From: Thermoplasmatales archaeon ex4484_6
GTDB taxonomy: Archaea > Thermoplasmatota > Penumbrarchaeia > Penumbrarchaeales > Penumbrarchaeaceae
NCBI GenBank assembly: GCA_002254385.1
Contig: NJDO01000056.1
Location: 1-12,598 of the forward strand
Length of the DNA: 12,598 nucleotides
Reading direction: 5' to 3'
Position 1 is the stretch's first letter, and every line of letters starts with the position of its first letter. Made by a program: the position numbers and the translations under genes. A model generated the notes under the pieces. The model ran no database searches and was not told where the DNA came from. It saw only the letters and a program-made list of their open reading frames with translations. Shown here piece after piece: positions 1-8,028 of this stretch.

Positions 1-84
1 GGGAGGATAAGGAAGAGGGGCTACTTCCACCTCAGATCCAAATTCGCGAAGAAGACGGGAGCTTCCGTCCTGCTCATCAACTGA
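1..84 (+). CDS. 3' end of an unidentified protein gene (partial)
   Basis: The first 28 codons in frame 1 read open from the window edge to a TGA at 82-84 and end in ...KKTGASVLLIN. The third positions are mostly G or C, and arginine is coded by AGG/AGA, as in the neighbouring genes, so this looks like real coding sequence. The fragment is strongly basic (several Arg and Lys) and finishes with a short hydrophobic strand. It is too short to assign a family. It lies 92 bases upstream of the sugar oxidoreductase on the same strand, so it may belong to the same glycan-related region, but that is inference. Confidence 0.55.
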   Translation, partial: GRIRKRGYFHLRSKFAKKTGASVLLIN

Positions 85-141
85 TCCGGAATGGCTCCAG
101 AAGCTGCAATATCATCTCCTTGTCTCATTCCTTCAACCACA

Positions 142-156
142 GTAAACGTATTTACC
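142..156 (+). promoter_or_regulatory. Candidate TATA box of the Gfo/Idh/MocA gene
   Basis: An A/T-rich stretch (AAACGTATTTACC) is centred about 25 bases upstream of the ATG at 177. No convincing Shine-Dalgarno sequence lies just before that ATG. The spacing fits an archaeal TATA box driving a leaderless or nearly leaderless transcript. The call rests on position and composition only. Confidence 0.4.
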
Positions 157-176
157 TCAGGATCTGATACGATAAC

Positions 177-1148
177 ATGGACCCTGTGAGAGCGGGTGTT
201 GCCGGGGTCGGCAAACACGGCATGCGGTACATAAGGCACATGATTAACGATGTTCCGGAGATGGAGCTCTCGGGGGTGGTCCGGGGCGACCCCTCCAAGG
301 GGACGGTTCCCGAACTCGAGGAGGCAGGGGTTCCCATGCATCCTTCCCTTGAAGGGCTCCTCTCGTCCGGCGTGGACCTTCTCGTTGTGGCGGCACCGAC
401 ATCCGCCCATCTGCCGGCTGCGAGAAGGGCCCTCGAGAGGGGGGTCCACGTTCTCCTTGAAAAACCCATGGCATCCGATCCGGAGGAATGCAGGGAGCTC
501 CTCGATGCGGAGAGAAGGTCCGATGCCACCCTGACCGTCGCCCACACCCTCAGATACTCTCCCTCCATCCTGAGGGTGAGGGAGCTCCTTTCCGGAAGGG
601 AAGGGGTTCTGTGGTTCGAGATGGCCCAGACCCTGGAACCACCCCGTAACCCATGGCTGAAGGACGGGAGGGCCCGGGGCGGATGCGTGCTCAACACGGG
701 GGTCCACCTGTTCGATGCCGCCTCGTTCATTTTCGGAAGCCCCGTATCACAGGTGGAATGCAGGCTGGAAAGACTGGAGAACCCCATGTGGGAGGACCAC
801 GCCTACGGAAGCATGGTCCTCTCCAGCGGACTCGAAGGGGCGTTCCGGATATCGAGGGTATCGGGTTCGAGGACCAGATACGTGAGGGTGGACCTGGAGA
901 ACGAGGTGCTGTGGGCCGATGTCCTCACCGAGACCGTCTTCCATGTATTTGACGGAAGCTCCCGGAAAGAGGAGATGAAGGGGGAGAAGAGGGCCATAAT
1001 TCCCCTTCTATCCGATATGGTGAACGTCGTCAGGGGAAACATGAAACCTCCCGTCACCGGTGAGGACGGGATGAGGGCGGTCGAGGCGGCATGGAAATGC
1101 TACCGCCGTTCGGCGGCTCCGCAGACCGTATGGAACGAGCTCCCCTGA
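177..1148 (+). CDS. Gfo/Idh/MocA family NAD(P)-dependent oxidoreductase
   Basis: A 323-residue protein of the usual length for this family of sugar or sugar-nucleotide dehydrogenases. The N-terminal Rossmann fold shows GVAGVGKHG at residues 7-15, and the family EKP motif is at 95-97, where Lys96 is the usual catalytic or cofactor-contacting lysine. A VAHTLRYSP segment at 121-129 and a CVLNTGVHLFD segment at 170-180, with His177 at the usual catalytic position, mark the C-terminal alpha/beta substrate domain. The C-terminal block from about 291 (PVTGEDGMRAVEAAW) is also typical. The likely job is oxidation or reduction of a sugar nucleotide at a hydroxyl group in the cytoplasm. The substrate cannot be told from sequence. 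It lies upstream of a UDP-glucuronate 4-epimerase on the same strand, separated by 172 bases that carry their own promoter-like signals. ATG 177 is chosen because the Rossmann motif follows directly and a TATA-like box lies about 25 bases upstream. Confidence 0.88.
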   Translation: MDPVRAGVAGVGKHGMRYIRHMINDVPEMELSGVVRGDPSKGTVPELEEAGVPMHPSLEGLLSSGVDLLVVAAPTSAHLPAARRALERGVHVLLEKPMASDPEECRELLDAERRSDATLTVAHTLRYSPSILRVRELLSGREGVLWFEMAQTLEPPRNPWLKDGRARGGCVLNTGVHLFDAASFIFGSPVSQVECRLERLENPMWEDHAYGSMVLSSGLEGAFRISRVSGSRTRYVRVDLENEVLWADVLTETVFHVFDGSSRKEEMKGEKRAIIPLLSDMVNVVRGNMKPPVTGEDGMRAVEAAWKCYRRSAAPQTVWNELP

Positions 1149-1178
1149 GCGGACCCGGAGACGGGAAGAGCTCCTCCG

Positions 1179-1242
1179 GTATATTCTTTCCATTTCGCGC
1201 ATACGGTCAGAAACGGTCAGCTGCCGTCACGGAAGATCCGTG
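1179..1242 (+). promoter_or_regulatory. Promoter and repeat-rich leader of the UDP-glucuronate 4-epimerase gene
   Basis: A TATA-like TATATTC at 1180-1186 would place a start site near 1207. Exactly there lies a direct repeat of ACGGTCAG (1203-1210 and 1213-1220) with a 10-base period. The second copy also forms one arm of an imperfect palindrome through CAGCTG (1213-1227). A perfect hairpin follows, with arms CACGGA at 1228-1233 and TCCGTG at 1237-1242 around a 3-base loop. This layout suggests an operator at the start site and a structured leader of about 115 bases. The remaining leader to 1320 shows only a weak purine-rich stretch before the ATG. Confidence 0.4.
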
Positions 1243-1320
1243 CATATCCGGGGCGGGGCATTTCTCCCGTCGAATGGAAATGGAACAAAACTTGAAATCC
1301 TAGAAAGGTCTCAAAGATGC

Positions 1321-2274
1321 ATGAAGGTCCTGGTCACCGGATGCGCGGGTTTCATAGGGTTCCATCTGGCAAAGCATCTCCTCGAGAGGGGGGACACCGT
1401 GATCGGATACGACAACGTCTGCGATTACTACGACGTATCCCTGAAGCGGTCCAGGCTGGACATTCTCAACGCTCTCGACGGATTCACGTTCCACAGGGCG
1501 GACCTTGTCGACAGGAAGGCGCTCGACAGGGTGATGGACGAGCACGCTCCCGACAAGTTCGTCAACCTTGCCGCCCAGGCAGGGGTTAGGTACTCCCTGG
1601 ACCATCCTGAGGTCTACGTCGATTCCAATCTCGTGGGATTCCTCAACGTGCTGGAGACATGCAGGCATCACGACTCCACGGATCTGGTCTATGCCTCGTC
1701 CTCCTCGGTCTACGGCGGGAACACCAAGATACCGTTCTCGGTGGAGGACAGTGTGGACTCGCCCATATCGCTGTATGCGGCCACCAAGAAATCCAACGAG
1801 CTAATGGCCCATGTCTACTCGCACCTATACGACATGAACACCACCGGGTTGAGGTTCTTCACCGTTTACGGGCCCTACGGCAGACCCGACATGGCCCTCT
1901 TCAAGTTCACAAGGGCCATCATCGCGGGTGAACCCATCGACGTTTACAACTTCGGGAAGATGCAGAGGGACTTCACCTACATAGACGACATAGTCGCCGG
2001 TGTGACCGCGTCCATCGACAGGCCCTTCAGGTACGAGGTCTTCAACCTGGGAAACAACGAACCCTCGGATCTCGAATACTTCATATCGCTCATAGAGAAG
2101 GAGCTCGGCATGAAGGCCGAGAGGAACTACCTGCCCATGCAGCCCGGGGACGTTCCCGCGACATTCGCGGACATAGAGCATTCGAGGAAGCTCCTCGGGT
2201 TCGAACCTCGAACATCTCTCGAGGAGGGAGTGAAGAGGTTCATAGGATGGTACAGGGAATACTACGGTGTTTGA
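1321..2274 (+). CDS. UDP-glucuronate 4-epimerase (extended SDR family)
   Basis: A 317-residue NAD-dependent epimerase/dehydratase. The Rossmann glycine motif G7-x-x-G10-x-x-G13 follows MKVLVT. The catalytic YxxxK is Y152/K156 in LYAATKKSNE, preceded by the ASSSSVYG strand at 125-132. Specific segments favour UDP-glucuronate 4-epimerase (UDP-GlcA to UDP-GalA) over generic UDP-glucose epimerases: AAQAGVRYSL (84-93), YVDSNLVGFLN (99-109), TTGLRFFTVYGP (174-185), FNLGNNEP (241-248) and LPMQPGDVPAT (271-281). The cytoplasmic product would feed uronic-acid-containing glycans. The frame is open from 1240, but the Rossmann fold begins exactly at ATG 1321 and the upstream residues look non-coding, so 1321 is chosen. 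The stop is 2 bases from the stop of the convergent surface-protein gene. The family is near certain. The exact substrate is likely but untested. Confidence 0.9.
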   Translation: MKVLVTGCAGFIGFHLAKHLLERGDTVIGYDNVCDYYDVSLKRSRLDILNALDGFTFHRADLVDRKALDRVMDEHAPDKFVNLAAQAGVRYSLDHPEVYVDSNLVGFLNVLETCRHHDSTDLVYASSSSVYGGNTKIPFSVEDSVDSPISLYAATKKSNELMAHVYSHLYDMNTTGLRFFTVYGPYGRPDMALFKFTRAIIAGEPIDVYNFGKMQRDFTYIDDIVAGVTASIDRPFRYEVFNLGNNEPSDLEYFISLIEKELGMKAERNYLPMQPGDVPATFADIEHSRKLLGFEPRTSLEEGVKRFIGWYREYYGV

Positions 2275-2276
2275 CC

Positions 2277-5200
2277 CTACTCCTCGATGTAGATGTCCCT
2301 TCGGCTTCCCCTCCTGACCCAGATGTATGCCGCCAGTATCAATGCCACGACGATCAGGAAGATCGTTATCACAACCTCCCACGTGTTGTCCTGCCGGGTC
2401 TCTTTCCTTTCAACCACGTTCACTATCTCTATCCTGTCCAGACCCAGGCAGGACACCGTCATGGCATACGCGCCGATCTCGTCCGGTGCGACGACCTCCA
2501 GCTCGAAGCCGCCGTCATCCCCCGTCACGGTCGAGAACGTGTGCTCCCCGATCGTTACGGTCACCTCGGAACCGGGCGGGGCTCCCACGGCCCTTCCGGA
2601 GACCGTGAAGGTCCGCCCCCTCACCACGTTCCCGGGCATGATATCGATCTCTATCGGGCCCTCGTAAACCTCGATGGTTGTGAAGGATATTGTCAGCGGG
2701 GACGGTTGCAGCAGGATTCCCGCGGCGCTTCTTGCGGAATCTATGGATACCGTGTAGGTCACACCGGGATCCAGCCCGTAAGGGAACTCCAAAGTGACCC
2801 TCGTGTCGTTCCCTGCGAATGAGAGATGATAGCTCACGGCCGGCGATACCGATATGGAATGCCCGAACGTCCCCGCGTTCACCGGCAGGGAGAAATCCAG
2901 CACGAGGGATGCGTCCGTGGGCACATCCGCATCACCATCTGCAATGTTGGATCCGGTCAGGAAGAAGCTCCCGGTACCCTCGGAGACGGTAACGGTCAGC
3001 GTGTCCGTGTCATTATTTCCGGCAAGGTCCGAAACGTTAAGCGTTATAACGTAGACCCCTGGAACGAGGAATGTGAAATCGACGCTCACCCCTTTCAGCG
3101 TCCTCTCCTCCCCCCCGTATTCGAAGCTCCAGACGTAGGAACCCGGGTCCATTCCGATCCCGTCCCAGGATAGGGACCCGTCAAGGTGCACGACCGCTCC
3201 CGCATTCACCGTCACATCCTCACCCGCCCGTGCCTCGGGAGGGGTATTGTCGACTATGAGGCCGAAGGTGATCCTGTTGCTGTTCCCGGATCCGTCGAAA
3301 ACGGTGGCCTCCAGGGTATGGCTCCCGTCCGGATACACGGTGGTGTTCCAGGGGATCGCGGGGAGAGAGCCCGGGACCGGCCCGTCATATTCCACCGACT
3401 TGATGCCGCTGTCATCGTTCGTCACCTCCAGGCGGACCCCGGAGACCCCGGAATGGATGTCGGATACATTGAACCCGAGATCCACCACACCGCGGACCAC
3501 ATCACCATTCTCCGGATACAGAAGCTCTATGAACGGAAGGATGTCGTCCACTATGTTTATCGTCAGAATGTCGGATTTTTTGAAATTGCCGAAGGAATCG
3601 CTTGCATTGATCCACACCGACAGCACCCCGGGAATCTCCTGGCCCGGGATCTCGAAAGCGTAAGCGGGGCTCCAATCCACAGGGGTGGAATGCGTGATCC
3701 CCCCTGTGTCCGTGTAGTAGAGCCTCCCCTCACCCAGCGAGATGTTGTCGAACGCCGCGGCCCCTACCTCGATCGGCGTGTCCACCGAAACGTTGACCGG
3801 ACCATGGTAATCCACGAAAACATATGCCGGGGGATCGTTGTCCCTGACGGCCCTCGTGATGACCCCCGTGCTGTTCCAGTTGCCGGAGGAATCCATAACC
3901 GAACAGATGTAGTGGAGCGGCTCCAGGGAATCCGCCGGTATCTCTATGTCGAGCCCCCACGGGTCGCAGATTACCATGGACCCGTTAATATGTTCCGTGT
4001 CATCGCCGAACCAGTATTCCAGCGTGGGATGGACCTCGCCCCTCTCATCCCGGGGCCTTGCCCTTATCCCGAAGACGTCGCCGGTGGTGGGGTACCCCTC
4101 GGTCACGTCCTCTATCGTGGGAGGGACGAGATCGTACTGGAGGGGGAGATGGTCCCCGGGTCCGAACGGAACATCCTCATCACCTATGCCGTCACCGTCC
4201 AGGTCGCGTCCGTTGTAGTCGGACCAGTAGTTGCCACCCAGGTAGGGCCCTCCTATGATGTTCTCCCCCGGGGTCCTGGAGATGTTCCATCTTATATCAT
4301 GGAACAATACATCTCCCGGATGGGAATTCACGATTAAGTTGTTGTAGATCAGCACATCGTTTACATTCAACATGTGGAAAGCGCGGTAGTTATCCCTCAA
4401 TATGTTGGAGGAGAACTCGAACCCCGAGGACCCCACCGCCATCGTGGCGTTCCCGCAGTTCCCGAAATGGCATCCGGAGACAAGCACATCGTACACCAGT
4501 CCGGTACGGACCCCCCCCATCGAGAGATTCGTGAAGGACGAGTCCTCCACCGTTATCTCCCCGACCTCCCGATCACCGTCGGAGGTCCAAAGGCCCCACA
4601 TCGAATCCGAGAAATCGCTCTCCACTATCCTGGTGCCGAACGAATCCTTCAGGTTTACGCCCAAATAGGCGATCCCGGAGAAGGAACAGTTCCGGATCAC
4701 GTTGTCATCGGAGGTCCTTCCCTCGACCGTGGACAGTATGTCGATACCGAAATCGAGATCGGGACCCAGGCTGCACCGGAACAGTGTATTGTTGGAGGAC
4801 GCATCCCAAATGATGCCGAGATCCCCCGAATACACCGTGCAGTTGTATATCCAGTTCCAGTGGGAATCCAGGAGCTCGATCCCTTTCTCACACCTGAAGA
4901 AGGTGGAATCCGCCAGGGTCGTCGAATCCGACCCGCGGAGGAAGGCACCCACCGTGCAGTCCCTGACCGTCATGTTTAGAAGCGTCACCATGTTCGAGAA
5001 TCCCACCTGCAGCGGGTACGGTGTGCCGTTGAGCAGCATCCCGCCCAGGGTCACCGATGTGCAGTTCGCCACGATCACCTGGCCGTAGCTCCCCGGAATG
5101 GGGTCCTTCGCGGAACCGCTGTGATATAGTACGGGCCTCCCGTTCACCCTGTTCGTCGTGGATATGTCGTGGGAATCCCAGAATACGGCCTCGTCACCCC

Positions 5201-6230
5201 TGATGACGATGCCCGTGTTCCAGAGCTCGTTGTCCCCGAACGTAAGGTTCCTGCACTTCGCTGAGATCATGCCGTCCATTGATGAGGAATTGAACGAGCC
5301 GTTCGTTACGGATACGTTGTCCGATCCGGATAGATACAGCGGGAAGGAAACGGTCCTCACGGTACAGTTCCCGATGGACACGAAGGAGGAATCCTCCACC
5401 CACGGCCCCAGCGATGCGCCCCGGATCGTGCAGTTCTCCAGCGAGATGTTCGCGGATCCCAGGATGTTCGTGGAGTTGTACCCGGAACCGAGATCGCAGT
5501 CAAGGACCGAGATGCCGCGGGACGATTCTACGAACAGACCCCTTACCCCGGATGACATCGTGCAGTTTCGGATCTCCACTTCGGAAGAATCCCCCCTGAC
5601 CGCAGCGGGAATACCGAACTGTGTGGTCAGGTTGAAGTTCGAGAGTACGACCGATCTCACGCCATCCATTCGAACAGAGCCGCTCCCGGCAAAGAATATG
5701 ACGCCGCCGGAGATCGTGATGTTCGAGGAGGATCCCGCCCTGATACCGTACGCGTTAGGGAATTCCATGAATTCGTTAAGCACGGTGATGTTGTCGGAGT
5801 CCGTTATCTCGATCGACGTTCCCTGCTGAAGGAAGAACCTGAGACCATCAATGAGGGTTCCGTTGCATCCCCGGATGTCCACGCCCGTGTTCCCTCCGGT
5901 CACATTGATGCTCCTGAGGGACACGTTGTCGGCCCTCACGGTGAAGCCCGCACCCGTACCCGGAAACACCCTGGCCCTCATCGGGTCCAGACCCCGGATG
6001 GTGATGCCGGAAGTGTTAATGAACACCCGCTCGCTGTACGAGCCGGGAGCCACGGTTATCTCATCACCGGGGGACGCTGCATCGACAGCGGCCTGGATCG
6101 ATGTGTACATTGCCGAACCGTCCGATGCGACGGTCAGGACGGCTCCCCGGGCATCTTCCGTCACGAGAAACGGGAATATACCGGAAATGACCATCGAAAG
6201 CATTACGAAGATCACGTACGTTCGCTTCAT
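2277..6230 (-). CDS. Large secreted, membrane-anchored beta-helix / Ig / PKD surface protein
   Basis: A 1317-residue protein. Residues 1-29 form a signal peptide (MKRT, a hydrophobic core to about 23, then a cleavage region). Residues about 33-660 are a right-handed parallel beta-helix of the NosD/PbH1 type, with repeated N-C-T/S turns and asparagine and cysteine ladders. It closes with the NosD-type GGNYWSDYNG (665-674) and a calcium-binding-like DLDGDGIGD (676-684). Ig-like domains follow at about 700-797, 798-897 and 898-997. A PKD domain lies at about 999-1083, an SbsA-like Big_5 domain at 1090-1186, and a small beta-sandwich at 1195-1274. A single membrane helix (about 1285-1305) leads into a short basic tail. 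By hand count about 35 N-x-S/T sequons lie in the outer part. No LPXTG or PGF-type sorting motif is seen. The likely role is an S-layer-associated, adhesin or glycan-binding surface protein. No enzymatic site is evident. A TATA-like box and the purine-rich GGAAGGGAT support ATG 6230. Confidence 0.85.
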   Translation of the reverse strand: MKRTYVIFVMLSMVISGIFPFLVTEDARGAVLTVASDGSAMYTSIQAAVDAASPGDEITVAPGSYSERVFINTSGITIRGLDPMRARVFPGTGAGFTVRADNVSLRSINVTGGNTGVDIRGCNGTLIDGLRFFLQQGTSIEITDSDNITVLNEFMEFPNAYGIRAGSSSNITISGGVIFFAGSGSVRMDGVRSVVLSNFNLTTQFGIPAAVRGDSSEVEIRNCTMSSGVRGLFVESSRGISVLDCDLGSGYNSTNILGSANISLENCTIRGASLGPWVEDSSFVSIGNCTVRTVSFPLYLSGSDNVSVTNGSFNSSSMDGMISAKCRNLTFGDNELWNTGIVIRGDEAVFWDSHDISTTNRVNGRPVLYHSGSAKDPIPGSYGQVIVANCTSVTLGGMLLNGTPYPLQVGFSNMVTLLNMTVRDCTVGAFLRGSDSTTLADSTFFRCEKGIELLDSHWNWIYNCTVYSGDLGIIWDASSNNTLFRCSLGPDLDFGIDILSTVEGRTSDDNVIRNCSFSGIAYLGVNLKDSFGTRIVESDFSDSMWGLWTSDGDREVGEITVEDSSFTNLSMGGVRTGLVYDVLVSGCHFGNCGNATMAVGSSGFEFSSNILRDNYRAFHMLNVNDVLIYNNLIVNSHPGDVLFHDIRWNISRTPGENIIGGPYLGGNYWSDYNGRDLDGDGIGDEDVPFGPGDHLPLQYDLVPPTIEDVTEGYPTTGDVFGIRARPRDERGEVHPTLEYWFGDDTEHINGSMVICDPWGLDIEIPADSLEPLHYICSVMDSSGNWNSTGVITRAVRDNDPPAYVFVDYHGPVNVSVDTPIEVGAAAFDNISLGEGRLYYTDTGGITHSTPVDWSPAYAFEIPGQEIPGVLSVWINASDSFGNFKKSDILTINIVDDILPFIELLYPENGDVVRGVVDLGFNVSDIHSGVSGVRLEVTNDDSGIKSVEYDGPVPGSLPAIPWNTTVYPDGSHTLEATVFDGSGNSNRITFGLIVDNTPPEARAGEDVTVNAGAVVHLDGSLSWDGIGMDPGSYVWSFEYGGEERTLKGVSVDFTFLVPGVYVITLNVSDLAGNNDTDTLTVTVSEGTGSFFLTGSNIADGDADVPTDASLVLDFSLPVNAGTFGHSISVSPAVSYHLSFAGNDTRVTLEFPYGLDPGVTYTVSIDSARSAAGILLQPSPLTISFTTIEVYEGPIEIDIMPGNVVRGRTFTVSGRAVGAPPGSEVTVTIGEHTFSTVTGDDGGFELEVVAPDEIGAYAMTVSCLGLDRIEIVNVVERKETRQDNTWEVVITIFLIVVALILAAYIWVRRGSRRDIYIEE

Positions 6231-6234
6231 CTCG

Positions 6235-6286
6235 ATCCCTTCCGGATACTATTTACGATTCCATGAAGGTCAATCCATATAATCTT
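6235..6286 (-). promoter_or_regulatory. Candidate promoter and RBS of the surface-protein gene
   Basis: On the minus strand a TATA-like AAGATTATATGG lies at 6275-6286, predicting a start near 6254. That gives a leader of about 24 bases with a purine-rich GGAAGGGAT (6236-6244) ahead of the ATG. A second A/T block (TAAATAG, 6249-6255) lies only about 23 bases before the ATG and would imply a leaderless message. The two cannot be separated from sequence alone. Confidence 0.4.
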
Positions 6287-6429
6287 AACCTGCTCGGGTA
6301 TCATCCGGGAGGTCCCGCCGCAGGATCCGGTTCAGCGTGATGAGCGGCATCATCGATGTCGTATCCTTCATGGAAGGACCGCTAACTTTATCTCCCACTC
6401 TTCGATACATGCCGTTCGTAACACATTTA

Positions 6430-6482
6430 CGGATGCGGTATTCCTTTTTCAAAGGAATGACACATCCGCGGAAGGAAGTGAT
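6430..6482 (+). promoter_or_regulatory. Symmetric leader hairpin and Shine-Dalgarno site of HMG-CoA reductase
   Basis: Arms ATTCCTTT (6440-6447) and AAAGGAAT (6451-6458) pair perfectly around a 3-base loop. They are flanked by a symmetric 4x4 internal loop and a second stem, CGGATG (6430-6435) with CATCCG (6463-6468), giving 14 pairs in all. Six bases further lies GGAAGTGAT (6474-6482), which matches the archaeal Shine-Dalgarno GGAGGTGAT at eight of nine positions, just before ATG 6486. A TATA-like CTTTAT at about 6386-6391 would start the transcript near 6413, placing the hairpin inside the leader. It could act as an RNA switch at the ribosome site or as a dyad-symmetric DNA operator. Confidence 0.5.
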
Positions 6483-6485
6483 ATC

Positions 6486-8027
6486 ATGCGGATACCCTCG
6501 AGCATCCTCAGACATCTATACACGTACGGAAGCCTCTCGAACACGAAGGATGGTATCCGTTTCGCCCTCAAGAACCAGATATCGGACTCCACCCTCACCG
6601 GTGTGGGTGGGGTGAGGATCAACGGAGAGGACGTGGACCTCTCCAGGATAATGCTGAAATTGACGAACGAGGAGCACCCCGCCCTGGGAATAGAGCCGGG
6701 ATCACCGGTCCCCTTCCACATCGGACAGAAGGTGGACATCTACATCTCCGGCATGAACCTGGAAAGGGAGGTCTATCACAAGATCGAGCTCTCCTTCAGG
6801 ACGAAACAGTTCGGAACGCTGTCCTTCGATGTGGAGGACAGGATAGGCGAGCCTCCCAAGAAGAGAATAAAGATACCCTATGACAGGGAGAGGGATTACG
6901 ACAGCGATGTCATAGAGGAGAGACTGAAATTCATAGAAGATTTTGCGGGGGTCAGGCTGGAGCACATAAGGAACTACTCTTTCGACCCCGGCCTGACGAA
7001 GGGGAACATAGAGAACTTCACCGGGGTGGCCCAGGTGCCCCTGGGCTTCGCGGGCCCCCTCCGTATAAACGGAGAGTATGCGAAGGGGGACTTCATAATA
7101 CCGCTCGCGACATCTGAAGGTACGCTTGTGGCCTCGTATTCGAGGGGAATGAAGGTGCTCAATCTGTCAGGGGGGGTGACGACGACGTTCTCCGTCGACA
7201 GGATGCAGAGGGCTCCGGTGTTCATATTCGATTCGGCAAGGGATGCCAGGGAGTTCTCCAAGTGGGTTGAGAACAACCATGACACGATAGCGAACATCGC
7301 GGAGTCCACATCCAGGGTGGCAAAGCTCCAGTACATAGACAGGTTCCTGTCCAACAGATTCGTCTTCCTGCGTTTCAACTACACCACGGGGGATGCCGCC
7401 GGACAGAACATGGTGGGAAAGGCCACGTTCCATGCGTGCTCGTGGATCATGGAGAACTACGAGGGCATAAGGAACTTCTACCTGGAATCCAATCTTGCAA
7501 CGGACAAGAAGGGATCCCAGGTGAATATACTCCATACGAGGGGGAAGAGGGTCACGGCGGAGGCGACAATTCCCCGGAAGGTACTTCTCAAGGAGCTCCG
7601 TGTGGACCCGGAGACCCTCGAGGCGCATTCCAGGGTCGGAACGCTCGGAGCCTTCATATCGGGCGCCAACAACAACGGGCTGCAGACGGCCAATTCCATC
7701 ACCGCCATGTTCATAGCGACGGGGCAGGATGTGGCCAATGTGGCCGAATCCTCGTCCGCCATCCTCTATTCGGAGGTCACCCCCGAGAGGGACCTCTACC
7801 TGTCCATCACCATCCCCTCCCTGATCGTTGCAACATACGGCGGGGGGACCGGCCTCCCGACCCAGAGGGAATGTCTGGAGGTCCTCGGATGCTACGGGGA
7901 AGGGAAGGTGAGGAAATTCGCCGAGATAGTCACGGCCGTGGCCCTTGCGGGGGAGCTCTCCCTGGCAGCTGCAATCTCGTCCCTGGACTGGGTATCCTCC
8001 CACGATGAACTCGGAAGGAACAGGTAG
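6486..8027 (+). CDS. hmgA: Class I hydroxymethylglutaryl-CoA reductase with extra N-terminal domain
   Basis: A 513-residue enzyme, longer than the roughly 400 residues usual for archaeal HMG-CoA reductases. It should reduce HMG-CoA to mevalonate with NADPH in the cytoplasm, the committed step to archaeal isoprenoid lipids. The catalytic core starts near residue 140. Visible active-site residues, by family comparison, are Glu211 in LATSEGTLVAS, Lys341 in the ATDKKGS segment, Asp415 in ATGQDVAN and His506 in SSHDELGR. Cofactor-site segments are GDAAGQNMV (302-310) and the Gly-rich YGGGTGLPTQ (451-460). Residues 1 to about 117 form an additional beta-rich soluble domain opening with PSSILRHLYTYGSL and joined by a charged linker (118-140). 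It is not a membrane domain like that of eukaryotic enzymes. ATG 6486 has a near-perfect Shine-Dalgarno at 6474-6482. The stop lies 1 base from the stop of the convergent glycosyltransferase gene. Confidence 0.95.
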   Translation: MRIPSSILRHLYTYGSLSNTKDGIRFALKNQISDSTLTGVGGVRINGEDVDLSRIMLKLTNEEHPALGIEPGSPVPFHIGQKVDIYISGMNLEREVYHKIELSFRTKQFGTLSFDVEDRIGEPPKKRIKIPYDRERDYDSDVIEERLKFIEDFAGVRLEHIRNYSFDPGLTKGNIENFTGVAQVPLGFAGPLRINGEYAKGDFIIPLATSEGTLVASYSRGMKVLNLSGGVTTTFSVDRMQRAPVFIFDSARDAREFSKWVENNHDTIANIAESTSRVAKLQYIDRFLSNRFVFLRFNYTTGDAAGQNMVGKATFHACSWIMENYEGIRNFYLESNLATDKKGSQVNILHTRGKRVTAEATIPRKVLLKELRVDPETLEAHSRVGTLGAFISGANNNGLQTANSITAMFIATGQDVANVAESSSAILYSEVTPERDLYLSITIPSLIVATYGGGTGLPTQRECLEVLGCYGEGKVRKFAEIVTAVALAGELSLAAAISSLDWVSSHDELGRNR

Positions 8028-8028
8028 T

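Noticed and set aside
21..787. Long minus-strand frames opposite the oxidoreductase gene
   Set aside because: They are antisense shadows with Pro/Arg/Gly-rich, low-complexity translations and no recognisable domain. The + strand frame has clear Gfo/Idh/MocA motifs.
1240..1320. Upstream ATG extending the epimerase by 27 residues
   Set aside because: The extension is poorly coding and lies in the hairpin-bearing leader. The Rossmann motif begins right at the ATG at 1321.
3186..4337. 383-codon + strand frame inside the surface-protein gene
   Set aside because: The translation is rich in Arg, His, Gly and Pro without hydrophobic core patterns. The opposite strand encodes continuous beta-helix and Ig domains.
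6285..6515. 76-codon minus-strand frame across the intergenic region before HMG-CoA reductase
   Set aside because: It crosses the promoter and start of HMG-CoA reductase, uses atypical codons and has no recognisable content.
7167..8003. 278-codon minus-strand frame opposite HMG-CoA reductase
   Set aside because: It is a shadow of a gene with all catalytic residues visible, and it has no domain or start signal of its own.
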